From Candidatus Competibacter sp. (lineage in GTDB: Bacteria > Pseudomonadota > Gammaproteobacteria > Competibacterales > Competibacteraceae), in the NCBI GenBank assembly GCA_029624815.1, contig JARSSH010000044.1, positions 1 through 64,000 of the forward strand: a stretch of DNA of 64,000 nt, given 5' to 3'. Position numbers and translations under genes: made by a program. The notes beneath the pieces are model-generated. The model was given only the letters and a program-made list of their open reading frames with translations, did not search any database and had not been told where the DNA came from. This document shows, piece by piece, positions 22,400-31,971 of the stretch (within the stretch, counting starts at the first letter, position 1; each line of letters starts with the position of its first letter).

Positions 22400-24256
22400 T
22401 CAGGCGGCTTCGTGCGCCAATTCCCACTTGTCGGGCGAGCGCCACAGCCGGGAGCGCAGCAGTTCGCGTTCGAAAATGAATTCCTTGGGCAGACGGTCGA
22501 AGAACAGATCGAATTGCTCCTCGTGGGCATGCGCCTCGGACGTGCCCGCTTGGCGGCCGACGGACATCAGGTCGTAGAAGGTGTCGCTTGAGTATTCCAA
22601 ACCCTTCCATTCAATGTCTTCGTGGCGCGGCATCCAGCCGATCGGGCTTTCAACGGCATAGCCACGGCCGTGAACCCGGTCAACGATCCACTTCAGGACG
22701 CGCATGTTGTCGCCGAAGCCCGGCCACAGGAATTTGCCGTTGTCGTCCTTGCGGAACCAGTTGACGCGGAAGATGCGCGGCGGATTGGGCACCCGGCGAC
22801 CCACGTTCAGCCAGTGGCTGAAATAATCGGCCATGTTGTAGCCGCAGAAGGGCAGCATCGCCATCGGATCGCGACGCATCGCCGCCTGGCCAATGGCCGC
22901 CGCTGTCCCCTCGGAACCCATGGTGGCGGCCAGATAGACGCCATGGCTCCAGTTGAAGGCTTGGAATACCAATGGCATGTCCTTGCTCATCCGCCCGCCG
23001 AAGACGAACGCGCTGATGGGCACGCCGGCTGGGTTTTCCCATTCGGGATCGATGCTTGGGATTTGGCTGGCCGGCGCGGTGAAGCGGGCATTGGGATGCG
23101 CCGCGGGCCGCCCGCAATCGGGCGTCCAGTCCTCACCCTTCCAGTCGATGGCATGTGCCGGTGGCGGGCCGTCCATACCCTCCCACCAGACATCGCCGTC
23201 GTCGGTCAACGCGGCGTTGGTGACAATGCAGTTGCGGTTGATGCTCAGCATTGCATTGGGGTTGGACGCCATGTTGGTGCCGGGGGCCACGCCGAAAATG
23301 CCGGCTTCGGGATTGATCGCGCGCAAGCTGCCGTCCGGGCCTTTCTTGATCCAGGCGATGTCGTCGCCGACGGTGGTGACTTTCCAGCCTTCGAAGCCTT
23401 TGGGCGGAACCAGCATCGCCAGGTTGGTCTTGCCGCAGGCGCTGGGCATGGCGCCGCCAAGGTAGGTTTTCTCACCCTGCGGCGATTCGATTCCCATGAT
23501 CAGCATATGCTCGGCGAGCCAACCTTCATCGCGCGCCATCACCGAGGCAATGCGCAGCGCGAGACACTTTTTACCGAGCAGGGCGTTGCCGCCATAGCCT
23601 GAACCGTAGGACCAAATCTCATAGGTTTCCGGGTAATGGACGATGTACTTGCGCTTGATGTCGGCCTCGCACGGCCACGGTACGTCTTTATGGCCCAGTG
23701 CCAGCGGCGCGCCCACCGAGTGCACGCACGGGATGAAGAAACCGTCCTCGCCCAGCACGTCCAATACCGCCCGGCCCATCCGGGTCATGATGCCCATGTT
23801 GACCACGACATAGGGGCTGTCGCTGATTTCGATGCCGATCTTGGCGATGGGCGAACCGAGCGGACCCATGCTGAACGGGATGACATACATGGTGCGGCCA
23901 CGCATGCAGCCGTCGAACAGACCGTTCAGCGTGGCGCGCATCTCGGCCGGCGGCGCCCAATTGTTGGTCGGGCCAGCGTCTTCCTTGTTGATCGAGCAAA
24001 TGAAGGTGCGGTCTTCCACCCGGCCGACATCGGAGGGGTGCGAGCGCGCTAGATAGGAGTTGGGGCGCTTGTCCGGATTGAGGCGGATAAAGGTGCCGCC
24101 ATCGACCATCAGTTGGCATAGCCGGTCGTATTCGGCTTGCGAGCCATCGCACCAGACAACCTGCTCCGGCTTGCATAGTCCAGCTATCTCGTCAACCCAG
24201 GCGAGCAGTTTTCGGTTGTTGGTGGGGGCGCCGGCGGTGTTCGGTGTGTTGCTCAT
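22400..24256 (-). CDS. pckG: phosphoenolpyruvate carboxykinase (GTP)
   Basis: A 618-residue GTP-type PEP carboxykinase, interconverting oxaloacetate and PEP in gluconeogenesis or anaplerosis. The nucleotide loop is [13 protein letters not shown] with the hyper-reactive Cys274 typical of the GTP class. [23 protein letters not shown] and the kinase-2 region [10 protein letters not shown] are conserved, and length is normal. It is transcribed away from the MarR gene across a 275-base region that contains a palindromic operator, suggesting MarR control. Confidence 0.97.
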   Translation of the reverse strand: MSNTPNTAGAPTNNRKLLAWVDEIAGLCKPEQVVWCDGSQAEYDRLCQLMVDGGTFIRLNPDKRPNSYLARSHPSDVGRVEDRTFICSINKEDAGPTNNWAPPAEMRATLNGLFDGCMRGRTMYVIPFSMGPLGSPIAKIGIEISDSPYVVVNMGIMTRMGRAVLDVLGEDGFFIPCVHSVGAPLALGHKDVPWPCEADIKRKYIVHYPETYEIWSYGSGYGGNALLGKKCLALRIASVMARDEGWLAEHMLIMGIESPQGEKTYLGGAMPSACGKTNLAMLVPPKGFEGWKVTTVGDDIAWIKKGPDGSLRAINPEAGIFGVAPGTNMASNPNAMLSINRNCIVTNAALTDDGDVWWEGMDGPPPAHAIDWKGEDWTPDCGRPAAHPNARFTAPASQIPSIDPEWENPAGVPISAFVFGGRMSKDMPLVFQAFNWSHGVYLAATMGSEGTAAAIGQAAMRRDPMAMLPFCGYNMADYFSHWLNVGRRVPNPPRIFRVNWFRKDDNGKFLWPGFGDNMRVLKWIVDRVHGRGYAVESPIGWMPRHEDIEWKGLEYSSDTFYDLMSVGRQAGTSEAHAHEEQFDLFFDRLPKEFIFERELLRSRLWRSPDKWELAHEAA

Positions 24257-24413
24257 GATGTTCCTCGTTGTACGGTGATGGTGGTCGGGTTGCCGCGTGC
24301 GTCGCCAATTCCATGCCGGCCTGTCTTGCCAAGCCGCCAGGATGTTTTCGACGCTGGGGAAATCTTTTAGTTAGTCTAATTACTATAATCAATCTTACTA
24401 GATTGAAGATTAC

Positions 24414-24429
24414 AGTAAGCAAGCTTACT
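24414..24429. promoter_or_regulatory. palindromic operator between pckG and the MarR gene
   Basis: AGTAAGC-AA-GCTTACT is a perfect 16-base palindrome. Its centre, AGCAAGCT, resembles the SlyA-type MarR site TTAGCAAGCTAA. It lies in an AT-rich stretch (24366-24435) with further partial repeats of CTTACTA/TAGT, unlike the GC-rich surroundings. Position between two divergent genes suggests it controls both. Confidence 0.65.
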
Positions 24430-24531
24430 ATTCAAGTGAAAGTTTTTGGGGGATTCGGAAACTCATGCATTGGAATTTGGTTTATGCTAATGCCGAAGCG
24501 TCGTTTTAGTATCTAAAATGGGACGATTGGT

Positions 24532-25035
24532 ATGATCATCCAAGATTCTTCCCGAGGTCCCGGATTCCTCCTGACCGACTCGGCGCACTTGCTGCGCAAG
24601 CTGATTGACCGCCGTCTGCAACCGTTGGGTCTGTCCCGTGCCCAGTGGTCGATTCTGGCGATCCTGTTCGATCACGATGGCCTCAGTCAGTCGCAGATAT
24701 CCGACGAACTCGAAATCGAGAAATCGACCACCGGCCGGTTGATCGATCAGGTCGAAAAAAGCGGATGGATCGAGCGTCGCCCAATTCCTGGCGACCGGCG
24801 CTTGTGGGGTATTCATTTGAGCGATCAGGCGCGGCGTCTGATCGCCGAGGTTGAGAGCGTCATTTTGAGTACCCGCACGGAAATGTTACGCGGCTTATCC
24901 GCCGAGCAGCAGCAACATTTATCCGAAATGTTGCAGATGGTGAAATTAAACTTGTCCGCCGCTCTTGAGTTTCATCAGGCACGGCCTCACGCCCACAGAC
25001 TCGAAGACGCTAAACGGGGCGAAAAAGTCGAATAG
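24532..25035 (+). CDS. MarR-family transcriptional regulator
   Basis: A 167-residue winged-helix regulator. LGLSRAQWSILAILFDHDGLSQSQI and the recognition-helix region LEIEKSTTGRLIDQVEKSGWI are followed by the wing RRPIPGDRRLWGI, with the DxR motif of MarR proteins. MarR dimers often repress divergent genes and let go on binding a small acid. The nearby operator and divergent pckG make PEP carboxykinase the obvious candidate target, though auto-regulation alone is also possible. Confidence 0.92.
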   Translation: MIIQDSSRGPGFLLTDSAHLLRKLIDRRLQPLGLSRAQWSILAILFDHDGLSQSQISDELEIEKSTTGRLIDQVEKSGWIERRPIPGDRRLWGIHLSDQARRLIAEVESVILSTRTEMLRGLSAEQQQHLSEMLQMVKLNLSAALEFHQARPHAHRLEDAKRGEKVE

Positions 25036-25060
25036 GGATCAGCGGTTTCCGCTGATCCCC
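25035..25060. terminator. hairpin between convergent genes
   Basis: GGGATCAGCGG-TTT-CCGCTGATCCC is a perfect 11-bp stem with a three-base loop immediately after the MarR stop and 38 bases from the end of the Ccr gene. It lacks a T-run but is placed to stop both convergent transcripts. Confidence 0.65.
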
Positions 25061-25097
25061 CACGTAATGAATCGATAACCGGCAACGATCGTCGAGT

Positions 25098-26849
25098 TCA
25101 CGCCCCGATCAATTTCCGGACCACGTCGGTCATGGAAATGACGCCGGTGGGCTGGTGGTTCTCGGTGACCACCAGGCGGTGCATGCGCCGACCGGTCATC
25201 AGGCTGACCGCCTCGCTGAGCAGCATGTCGGCGTCGCAGGTGGCGCAACCGGGGGTCATGACGTTCTTGGCCAGCAGCGCGCGCGCTTCCTCTGGTGTCC
25301 GACCCTGGCGGGCCAGCACCAGATCGGTCTGCGACACCACGCCGGTGGCCTGGCCGCCGTCCATCACCACCACCGCGTGGATTTCCTGGTCGATCATCAG
25401 TTTCGCCACCTGGGCGACGCTGTCGTCCGGTCCGCAGGCGATGATGCCGCGATGCATCAGATCCTTGACCCGGGCGCCGTCGTCGCTGATGGCGATGGCC
25501 TCGGCCTGGGCCACGCTGGGCAGCGGTTCGGACATCGGGTAGGGGTGCGGGGTGGTGTGGATATCGCCCTGGGGCAGGGTCGGATGCGGGATCGCCACCG
25601 GCGGCGGGCCGCTGGCGCCCTGACCGAACGCGGTCGCGCCGACCAGCACCGCCATGTTGCCGTGCGGGTGCTTGTTTTCGTACATCAGTTGATGGGCGAC
25701 CGGGATTTCCTGGTAGGTGAAGGCCCGCGACAGGCAGGGATCGAGCAGGCCGCGCAGGGCCAGTGCGTTCATTTGGTTGGATTGCTCGGTGTTGGCGAAG
25801 TGCGAGCCTTGCAGGCGTTTTTGCCGCATCCACAGGTAGCGCAGATCGACGGTGGCGTTGTAGCCGGTGGTGCCGGCGCAGACCACCACCATGCCGCCGG
25901 TGTCGCAGACGAAGATGGAGGTGGGGATGGTGGTTTCGCCGGGGTGCTCAAACACGAGGTTGGGGGCGCGCTTTTCGCCCAGCACCTCCCAGATCCTGGC
26001 CCCGAAGGCGCGCACGCCCTTCATCCATTTGGCGTAGCCGACGTTGTCCTTCCAGTGCGGCAACATGCCCCAGTGGTCGAAGTCGTTGCGGTTGATGCAG
26101 CCCTTGGCGCCGAGCTTCATGCAGTAGTCGAATTTGTCCTCGCCGGAGACCATGGCGATCGACGTGGCGCCGGCCGCCTTGGCGATCTGAATAGCCATGG
26201 AGCCCAAGCCGCCCGCCCCGCCCCAGATCAGGGCGACGTCGCCTTTCTTGATGGCGTTGGCGCCCCAGCCGTGCAGCATCCGCCAGGCGGTGGCCGCGAC
26301 CAGGGTGTAGGCGGCCGCTTCTTCCCAGGTCATGTGCTTGGGTTTGGGCATGCATTGCTGGGCCTGCACCTTGGTGAATTGGGCGAAGCTGCCCCAGTTG
26401 GTTTCGTAGCCCCAGATGCGGAAGGTGGGCGAGTACATGGGGTCGCCGCCGCTTTTGACCCAGTCGCAGTTCCGGCTGTATTGACCGCAGTGCATCACCA
26501 CTTCGTCGCCCACCTGGACGTTGGTGACGTCCTTGCCGACCTGGTAGACGATGCCCGAGGCGTCGCTGCCGCCAATGTGAAAGTCTTCCTTTTCGCCGGC
26601 CTTGTTGCGCGCGCCGATGACGTTGACCGGGATACCCAGCCCGGCCCAGACGTTGTTGTAGTTGATCCCGGCCGCCATGACGTAGACCAGCACTTCGTCG
26701 GCGGCAATCGGGGGGATGTCCACCACTTCCTGTTGAAACGCTTCCATCGGCGTCCCGAAACGTTCCGGGCGAATCAGCCAGGCATGCATCTTGGCGGGCA
26801 CCGCGCCCAGCGGCGGTTGGTCGGCGATGTCATACAGTTCTTTGGTCAT
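25098..26849 (-). CDS. ccr: crotonyl-CoA carboxylase/reductase fused to a CBS-domain pair
   Basis: A 583-residue protein. Residues 1 to about 435 are a crotonyl-CoA carboxylase/reductase of the zinc-free medium-chain dehydrogenase type, the NADPH-dependent CO2-fixing step of the ethylmalonyl-CoA pathway. Landmarks are [28 protein letters not shown], the NADPH loop [13 protein letters not shown] and GSHFANTEQ with the His known to matter in carboxylation. After a Pro/His-rich linker, residues 461-583 form two CBS motifs ([18 protein letters not shown] and NVMTP ... [10 protein letters not shown]). CBS pairs often bind adenine nucleotides, so allosteric control is plausible. The fusion is unusual. 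It is 43 bases below the carbonic anhydrase gene on the same strand. Confidence 0.93.
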   Translation of the reverse strand: MTKELYDIADQPPLGAVPAKMHAWLIRPERFGTPMEAFQQEVVDIPPIAADEVLVYVMAAGINYNNVWAGLGIPVNVIGARNKAGEKEDFHIGGSDASGIVYQVGKDVTNVQVGDEVVMHCGQYSRNCDWVKSGGDPMYSPTFRIWGYETNWGSFAQFTKVQAQQCMPKPKHMTWEEAAAYTLVAATAWRMLHGWGANAIKKGDVALIWGGAGGLGSMAIQIAKAAGATSIAMVSGEDKFDYCMKLGAKGCINRNDFDHWGMLPHWKDNVGYAKWMKGVRAFGARIWEVLGEKRAPNLVFEHPGETTIPTSIFVCDTGGMVVVCAGTTGYNATVDLRYLWMRQKRLQGSHFANTEQSNQMNALALRGLLDPCLSRAFTYQEIPVAHQLMYENKHPHGNMAVLVGATAFGQGASGPPPVAIPHPTLPQGDIHTTPHPYPMSEPLPSVAQAEAIAISDDGARVKDLMHRGIIACGPDDSVAQVAKLMIDQEIHAVVVMDGGQATGVVSQTDLVLARQGRTPEEARALLAKNVMTPGCATCDADMLLSEAVSLMTGRRMHRLVVTENHQPTGVISMTDVVRKLIGA

Positions 26850-26892
26850 TTTCTCGTTCTCTGTTGGTTGCGTGTGAGTTTTCGGGTTGAGT

Positions 26893-27555
26893 TCATTGCA
26901 GCGCGTAGCGCGACCGCACGCCGGCTATCGCCAGCGCGATGGCGTCATCGAGTTCCGCGCCGTCCTCGATGGACGTTTGAAGGTCTTTCAGGCGACCATC
27001 CGCCAGCCCGTAAATCCAGCCGTGCAACATCAAGGATTGTCCCCGTTTCCAGGCGTCACCCACCAGGGTGGTGCGGGCGACGTTGCGCACCTGTTCGATG
27101 ACGTTCAACTCGCACAGTGCCCGCCAGCGCGCCTCGTTGTCCGGCAGGGCGGCGAGCAAATTCGCGTGCCGGTCGCGCACGTCCTGAATGTGGCGCAGCC
27201 AGTTGTCGATCAGTCCGAAGGATGCCCCTTCGAAGGCCGCCTTGACGCCGCCGCAGCCGTAGTGACCGCATACGATGATGTGCTGGACCTTGAGCACCTC
27301 GATGGCGTATTGCATCACCGACAGGCAATTGAGATCGGTATGCACCACCACGTTGGCCACGTTGCGGTGAACGAAGATTTCGCCCGGCTTCAGGCCGGTG
27401 ATCTGATTGGCGGGCACGCGGCTATCCGAGCAGCCGATCCACAGATAGGCGGGAGTTTGTATTGCCGCCAGCCCGGCGAAAAACCGGGGATCGACGGCCG
27501 TCATCTCCTCGGCCCAGCGGGCGTTGGCGGCGAACAGTTCCGGCAGGTATTTCAT
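26893..27555 (-). CDS. can: beta-class carbonic anhydrase
   Basis: A 220-residue beta carbonic anhydrase interconverting CO2 and bicarbonate. The zinc ligands are Cys42, His98 and Cys101 with the Asp44-Arg46 dyad ([17 protein letters not shown]), at the same numbering as the E. coli enzyme. ATG at 27555 gives the normal start [16 protein letters not shown]. Lying between the HPF gene (34 bases) and the Ccr-CBS gene (43 bases), it probably feeds CO2 to the carboxylase. Confidence 0.95.
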   Translation of the reverse strand: MKYLPELFAANARWAEEMTAVDPRFFAGLAAIQTPAYLWIGCSDSRVPANQITGLKPGEIFVHRNVANVVVHTDLNCLSVMQYAIEVLKVQHIIVCGHYGCGGVKAAFEGASFGLIDNWLRHIQDVRDRHANLLAALPDNEARWRALCELNVIEQVRNVARTTLVGDAWKRGQSLMLHGWIYGLADGRLKDLQTSIEDGAELDDAIALAIAGVRSRYALQ

Positions 27556-27589
27556 CGAATTTCTCCGAAGCCGCGCGGAGCGGCCAGCA

Positions 27590-27961
27590 TCAGATTGAGT
27601 GTGGCGGTAGGATGTTTGTGTCTTCGGCGTCGACCGCAAGGGGCGGGCCATGACGATGGTCGCGCAGTCGTTCCAACTGGCGCGCCACCGCGCGGCCGGC
27701 GCGGTCGACGGCCCGGTCGATGGCGACGTAGATATCGTCTTCGGTATCCTCGATGACGATGTCCTGCACGCCGGGAAAATCGATTTGGATCAGGCAGCGT
27801 TTGTTCTTGCCCATGCGGGGACCGCTCTGACTGGAAAGGCGGACCGAGATCTGGCGCAGGTGGTCGTCGGCCCAACCGAGCGCGAATCGCAGGTGTCGTT
27901 CGGTGTGCTCGCGCAAGCGGTCGGTCAGCTCAAAACCTCTGGCCCGGATGTTGATCTTCAT
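27590..27961 (-). CDS. ribosome hibernation factor, HPF/RaiA family (short form)
   Basis: A 123-residue protein of the HPF/RaiA family that binds the 30S decoding region and silences ribosomes under stress. Seen are MKINIRARGFELTDRLREHTERHL, an LIQIDFPGVQDIVIEDT strand pair and a basic helix DDIYVAIDRAVDRAGRAVARQL. No long-form C-terminal dimerisation domain is present. It is the first gene of the apparent HPF-carbonic anhydrase-Ccr operon and is divergent from the NhaR-like gene. Confidence 0.85.
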   Translation of the reverse strand: MKINIRARGFELTDRLREHTERHLRFALGWADDHLRQISVRLSSQSGPRMGKNKRCLIQIDFPGVQDIVIEDTEDDIYVAIDRAVDRAGRAVARQLERLRDHRHGPPLAVDAEDTNILPPHSI

Positions 27962-28075
27962 GAAGCCGCTCCTTAATCGAGTTGAAAACACCATGAAGTG
28001 TAAGGGTAGGGAAAATAGCCAACAATCCGAATAATATTGAACAATCATTCGATTTATTCGATGTATTGGAGTCTT

Positions 28076-28990
28076 ATGGCCAGTCTCAACTTCAAGCACC
28101 TGCGTTATTTCTGGATGGTCGCCAAGGCGGGCGGCATCGCCGGCGCCAGTAAGCAATTGCACCTGACGCCGCAATCCATCAGCGGCCAATTGAACGAATT
28201 GGAAGCCAGTCTTGGCGTCGAGCTGTTGCGCCGCGTCGGACGTGGTCTGGAATTGACCGAGATGGGGCGGCGCGTTTTCAGCTACGCGGACGAAATCTTC
28301 GCGCTCGGCAACGAACTGCTGGAAGTCGCCCTCGACCGGACGGCGCGCAAAAGCCTGCCGTTTCGGGTCGGCATCGCCGATTCGGTGCCGAAGTCGGTGG
28401 CGTACCGCGTGGTCGAGCCGGCGCTGCGCATCGCCGAACCGGTACGGCTGATCTGTCGGGAGGGCCGGCTGGCGCCGTTGCTGGCGGAGATGGCCGTTCA
28501 TCATCTCGATTTGGTGATCGCCGACCGGCCCATGCCCACCAATCTGAACGTCCGGGGCTACAGCCACTTTCTCGGGGAAAGCGATTTGACGGTGTTCGCC
28601 ACGCCGAGTCTGACGCGGTCACTGGCGGGGACGTTTCCCGCGCTGCTCGACAAGGCGCCGTTCCTGCTGCCGGGCGAGGATGTCGCCACGCGACCCAAAC
28701 TGATTCAATGGTTCGAGGCCCAGCATCTGTACCCGCGCATCGTCGGCGAATTCGACGACAGCGCCCTGCTCAAGGCGTTCGGTCAGGCCGGCGCCGGTTT
28801 GTTTGTGGCGCCCACGGCGATTTCCGGCTACGTGTGCCGGCAATACGCGGTTCAAGCGGTCGGTCGCATCGATTCGGTGACCGAGCAGCTCTACGCCATC
28901 ACCACCGAGCGCCGGCTGCTGCATCCGGCCATCGTCGCGGTCGTTCAGGCCACGCAGCGCGAGTTTTTCGGAAAACCACAAGCGACTTGA
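28076..28990 (+). CDS. nhaR: LysR-family regulator, NhaR-like
   Basis: A 304-residue LysR regulator. The DNA-binding head LRYFWMVAKAGGIAGASKQL and HLTPQSISGQLNELEASLG is the NhaR variant, which differs from most LysR proteins. The effector domain from about residue 90 has VGIADSVPKSVAYRVVEPAL. NhaR proteins answer to Na+ and activate Na+/H+ antiporters, but no antiporter gene is here. ATG 28076 with TTGGAG upstream is preferred over 28037. The 114-base gap to HPF is AT-rich and must hold both promoters. Confidence 0.85.
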   Translation: MASLNFKHLRYFWMVAKAGGIAGASKQLHLTPQSISGQLNELEASLGVELLRRVGRGLELTEMGRRVFSYADEIFALGNELLEVALDRTARKSLPFRVGIADSVPKSVAYRVVEPALRIAEPVRLICREGRLAPLLAEMAVHHLDLVIADRPMPTNLNVRGYSHFLGESDLTVFATPSLTRSLAGTFPALLDKAPFLLPGEDVATRPKLIQWFEAQHLYPRIVGEFDDSALLKAFGQAGAGLFVAPTAISGYVCRQYAVQAVGRIDSVTEQLYAITTERRLLHPAIVAVVQATQREFFGKPQAT

Positions 28991-29083
28991 TCGGCATTGG
29001 ATTTTTCTGGAACGACCGTGTCGTCTCCTTGCGCTTGACCGGTTTGCTACAATGATTCAACCCACGCATCCACACCGCGCGCC

Positions 29084-30088
29084 ATGGCAATAAGATCCGC
29101 TTCCGACGGCGACCGGCGTATCGCGACCTCTCCGAGCGCCGAGCCCTCCCGCGTCATTCCCCTGGACCTGGACGACTACCGGTCGCTGGTTCGCTTGGAC
29201 GAACCGTTCGTCGCGCCTCCTCCCGTCCCGGCGGCGGCGGACCGGCGGGCCGCTCTGGTGGATGAACTCCTGACCTACCTGCAAGCCGAACGCGGCGAGA
29301 CCGGCGGCGGGAATAGGTCGTCCCGCGACGAGAAGCGGCGCTGGCTGCGCGCCCTGCTGACCGTGCGCGGACCCGACCCGTTGCCGGACTGGGTTCATGA
29401 TCGACTGGATCGGCTCCTGCGGCGCGAGGTTCTCGATAGAGGGGTGACGGATATCGCGAATCTGCCGCGCCTTCCTCGGAATTGGCTTGGCGCCGACCGT
29501 GATGCCGCGACCACCGCTATCCTGTGGCGAGGAGATATCGCCACCTTGAACGCCGACGCGATCGTCAACGCGGCCAATGCGCAAATGCTGGGTTGTTTCC
29601 AGCCTTTTCACGGTTGCATCGACAACGCCATCCACTCGGCGGCCGGTCCCCGCGTCCGCGAGGATTGCGACAAGATCATGCGGCGTCAGGGCGGCGCCGA
29701 GGGGACGGGCTGGGCCAAGGTGACGCGCGCCTACAATCTGCCGTCCCGATACATCCTGCACACGGTCGGTCCCATTGTCGCGCCGGACCGGTTGCGACCC
29801 GAACACGAACGGTGGCTGGCCGCCTGCTACCGGTCGTGTCTGGATCTGGCCAGCCGGGTGCGGGACATTCGCTCGGTCGCCTTCTGCGCTATTTCGACCG
29901 GCGTGTTCGGTTTCCCGCGCGAACCGGCGGCGCGGGTCGCGTTGCGCGCCATCAGCGGCTGGCTGGACGATCATCCCGGCGCGCTCGATTCGATCGTCCT
30001 GAACGTGTTCAGCCAAGACGATTTCCAAATCTACCAACGCCTGCTGCGGGGCGAGGGAACGGAGGAAACCCATGTTCGACCACCATGA
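29084..30088 (+). CDS. zinc-containing macrodomain protein-ADP-ribose hydrolase
   Basis: A 334-residue protein with a helical N-terminal domain (about 1-135) and a C-terminal macrodomain. The macrodomain reads DIATLNADAIVNAANAQMLG, then CFQPFHGCIDNAIH, where Cys171, His176 and Cys178 are the zinc-site residues of the class partnered with SirTM sirtuins. GVFGFP lies near the end of the fold. This class removes ADP-ribose from modified proteins. Its 3' end overlaps the sirtuin gene by 17 bases, so the two are one functional unit. Confidence 0.9.
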   Translation: MAIRSASDGDRRIATSPSAEPSRVIPLDLDDYRSLVRLDEPFVAPPPVPAAADRRAALVDELLTYLQAERGETGGGNRSSRDEKRRWLRALLTVRGPDPLPDWVHDRLDRLLRREVLDRGVTDIANLPRLPRNWLGADRDAATTAILWRGDIATLNADAIVNAANAQMLGCFQPFHGCIDNAIHSAAGPRVREDCDKIMRRQGGAEGTGWAKVTRAYNLPSRYILHTVGPIVAPDRLRPEHERWLAACYRSCLDLASRVRDIRSVAFCAISTGVFGFPREPAARVALRAISGWLDDHPGALDSIVLNVFSQDDFQIYQRLLRGEGTEETHVRPP

Positions 30089-30950
30089 CATCCAGCGTTG
30101 TCGCGATCTGCTGCGCCAGGCCAACGCCGTGCTGATCGGCGCCGGCGCCGGTCTGGCCGTCGAGGCCGGCATCGATTATATGGACACGAAATCGTTCGCC
30201 CGGGATTTTCCCGGCATGGTGAAACTCGGTTTCCGTCGGCGGGCCGAGTTGATGGGCTATTCGGACTGGAGCCCCGAACTGAAATGGGGCTATCTGGCGG
30301 CCAACGTGAATCAGGTGCGGTTCCAGGCGTCGCCACACCCGGTCTATGCCCGGCTGTTGGATCTGGTGCGGGAAAAGGAGTATTTCGTCGTCACCTCCAA
30401 CGTGGATGGGTTGTTTACCAAGAACGGTTTTGCCGAAGACCGGCTGTTTACGCCGCAGGGCGACTACGCGCTCATGCAGTGTCAAACGCCCTGTTCGAAC
30501 GCCGTCTGGCCGAGTTGGCCGGCGATCGAACGCATCCTGCCGAAGATCGACCCGGCAACCCAGGTGGTGACGGATTCCAGCGTTCTCCCTTACTGTCCCA
30601 ACTGCGGCGAGGACGTGATCATGAACGTGCGCGGTGGTCGCTGGTTTATCGAGGATCCTTACCGGGAGCAGGCCGAGCGCCTTGACCGATGGCTGGATAA
30701 CAGCCATGACCGGGATTTGCTGGTTCTGGAAATCGGCGCCGGTTTTAACACGCCCAGCGTCATCCGTTGGCCGATGGAGCGCATCGTGCACGCCCATCCT
30801 CGCGCCCATCTCATCCGGGTGAACCTGCAATATCCGCAAGTGCCCCGGGAAATCGCCGGCAAGTCGGTCATGTTGCAAGGTTCCGCCATGGGCGCGGTCA
30901 CGGCGATCTGGAAAGAGATGGGACTGGAAAAATTCAGTGCGCTAGCATGA
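30072..30950 (+). CDS. class-M sirtuin (SirTM), protein ADP-ribosyltransferase
   Basis: A 292-residue Sir2-fold protein. NAD-binding GAGAGLAVEAGIDY begins at residue 23, and TSNVD (108-112) replaces the TQNID of deacylase sirtuins. PQGDYALMQC (128-137) replaces the usual catalytic His region. Four cysteines (137, 141, 175, 178) can bind zinc. These changes mark the SirTM class, shown in some bacteria and fungi to ADP-ribosylate a lipoylated GcvH-like protein, with the linked macrodomain reversing it. Here no GcvH-L or lipoate ligase gene is adjacent, so the target is unknown. Confidence 0.9.
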   Translation: MFDHHDIQRCRDLLRQANAVLIGAGAGLAVEAGIDYMDTKSFARDFPGMVKLGFRRRAELMGYSDWSPELKWGYLAANVNQVRFQASPHPVYARLLDLVREKEYFVVTSNVDGLFTKNGFAEDRLFTPQGDYALMQCQTPCSNAVWPSWPAIERILPKIDPATQVVTDSSVLPYCPNCGEDVIMNVRGGRWFIEDPYREQAERLDRWLDNSHDRDLLVLEIGAGFNTPSVIRWPMERIVHAHPRAHLIRVNLQYPQVPREIAGKSVMLQGSAMGAVTAIWKEMGLEKFSALA

Positions 30951-31016
30951 GATGATGTGGCGAGGCTTTTTTGGAAGTCCTCGTTTTTCCACCATCCCGA
31001 CTCCCTCAGGCGACCC

Positions 31017-31850
31017 ATGGCCCATCCACTCAACCTGCTGGTCATCGATCTCGAAACCCGCCCCGATACCGCGATTCTGCCGGAGGACCGCGATCCCGAA
31101 GCATTCCCCAAGCCGATCCAGCATGAAATCGTGACCTTGGGGTTTCTGCTGGCGCGCATCGAGCGGGACGGCGAATACGAACGCTACAGCATGCGCAAAC
31201 TGGGCGCGGCCAGCCTCGCCGAACGCGGCGAGCGGGAGATTCTGGCCGGGTTCTGGCAACTGATCGACAAGCAGCGGCCCCGTCTGGTGACCTGGAACGG
31301 CCGGAGCTTCGACGCCGCCGTGCTCAAGCAGCGCTCCCTGATTCACGGGCTGGCCGCCTACAACTGGCATCGCACCGATCCCCGCTTCGGCTACGACTAC
31401 CGCTACGAATCCAACTGGCATTGCGACCTGATGGATGCGTTGAGCGACTTCGGCGCTTCGCCGCGGCTGGGTTTGGATGAAGCGGCCCGCGCCCTGGGCC
31501 TGCCGGGCAAATGGAACGGTTGTGGCGCGGCGGTGGCGGAGCAGGCCGCCACTGGCGATTACGCCGCCATCAATCGTTATTGCGAGGGCGACGTGCTCAA
31601 CACCTATGTCCTTTACCTGCGCTGGGCCTGCCTCGGCACCCGGCTCAGCGCGCGGAGTCACAACGCCAGTGTGCAACACCTGCTGGATTATCTGGAGGCG
31701 AACCGCGAGCAACAGCCGCATTGGGGCGAGTTCGCCGACCGCTGGCGGGCCAGCGACCGGCCGTGCCCGCTGTTTGTAAGCGAGCCGCTCGATGGGCCGG
31801 GGCCGCAGTTGCCGGAATCGCACCTGAGAAGCGAGGATGTGATGCCGTGA
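31017..31850 (+). CDS. predicted 3'-5' exonuclease, PolB-like
   Basis: A 277-residue DnaQ/PolB-type exonuclease. Exo I is VIDLETRP (Asp11, Glu13), Exo II is LVTWNGRSFDAAVL, and Exo III is the RYCEGDVLNTYVLYLRW segment with a conserved Asp. It matches the 'predicted 3'-5' exonuclease of the PolB family' that stands alone without a polymerase. The ATG at 31017 begins the fold directly. It follows the sirtuin by 66 bases and could share its transcript. It is the last core gene before the cassette region. Confidence 0.85.
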   Translation: MAHPLNLLVIDLETRPDTAILPEDRDPEAFPKPIQHEIVTLGFLLARIERDGEYERYSMRKLGAASLAERGEREILAGFWQLIDKQRPRLVTWNGRSFDAAVLKQRSLIHGLAAYNWHRTDPRFGYDYRYESNWHCDLMDALSDFGASPRLGLDEAARALGLPGKWNGCGAAVAEQAATGDYAAINRYCEGDVLNTYVLYLRWACLGTRLSARSHNASVQHLLDYLEANREQQPHWGEFADRWRASDRPCPLFVSEPLDGPGPQLPESHLRSEDVMP

Positions 31851-31971
31851 CTTCGCGTCACTACCACCGAAAATGAGATTTGGATCGCCATCTTTAGAAG
31901 CCGTCTTGAGAAAAGTCATTTTATTGTAAGTTTTCAATAAAGTTCTGGAAAAAACCTCAAAGATCGGTTAT

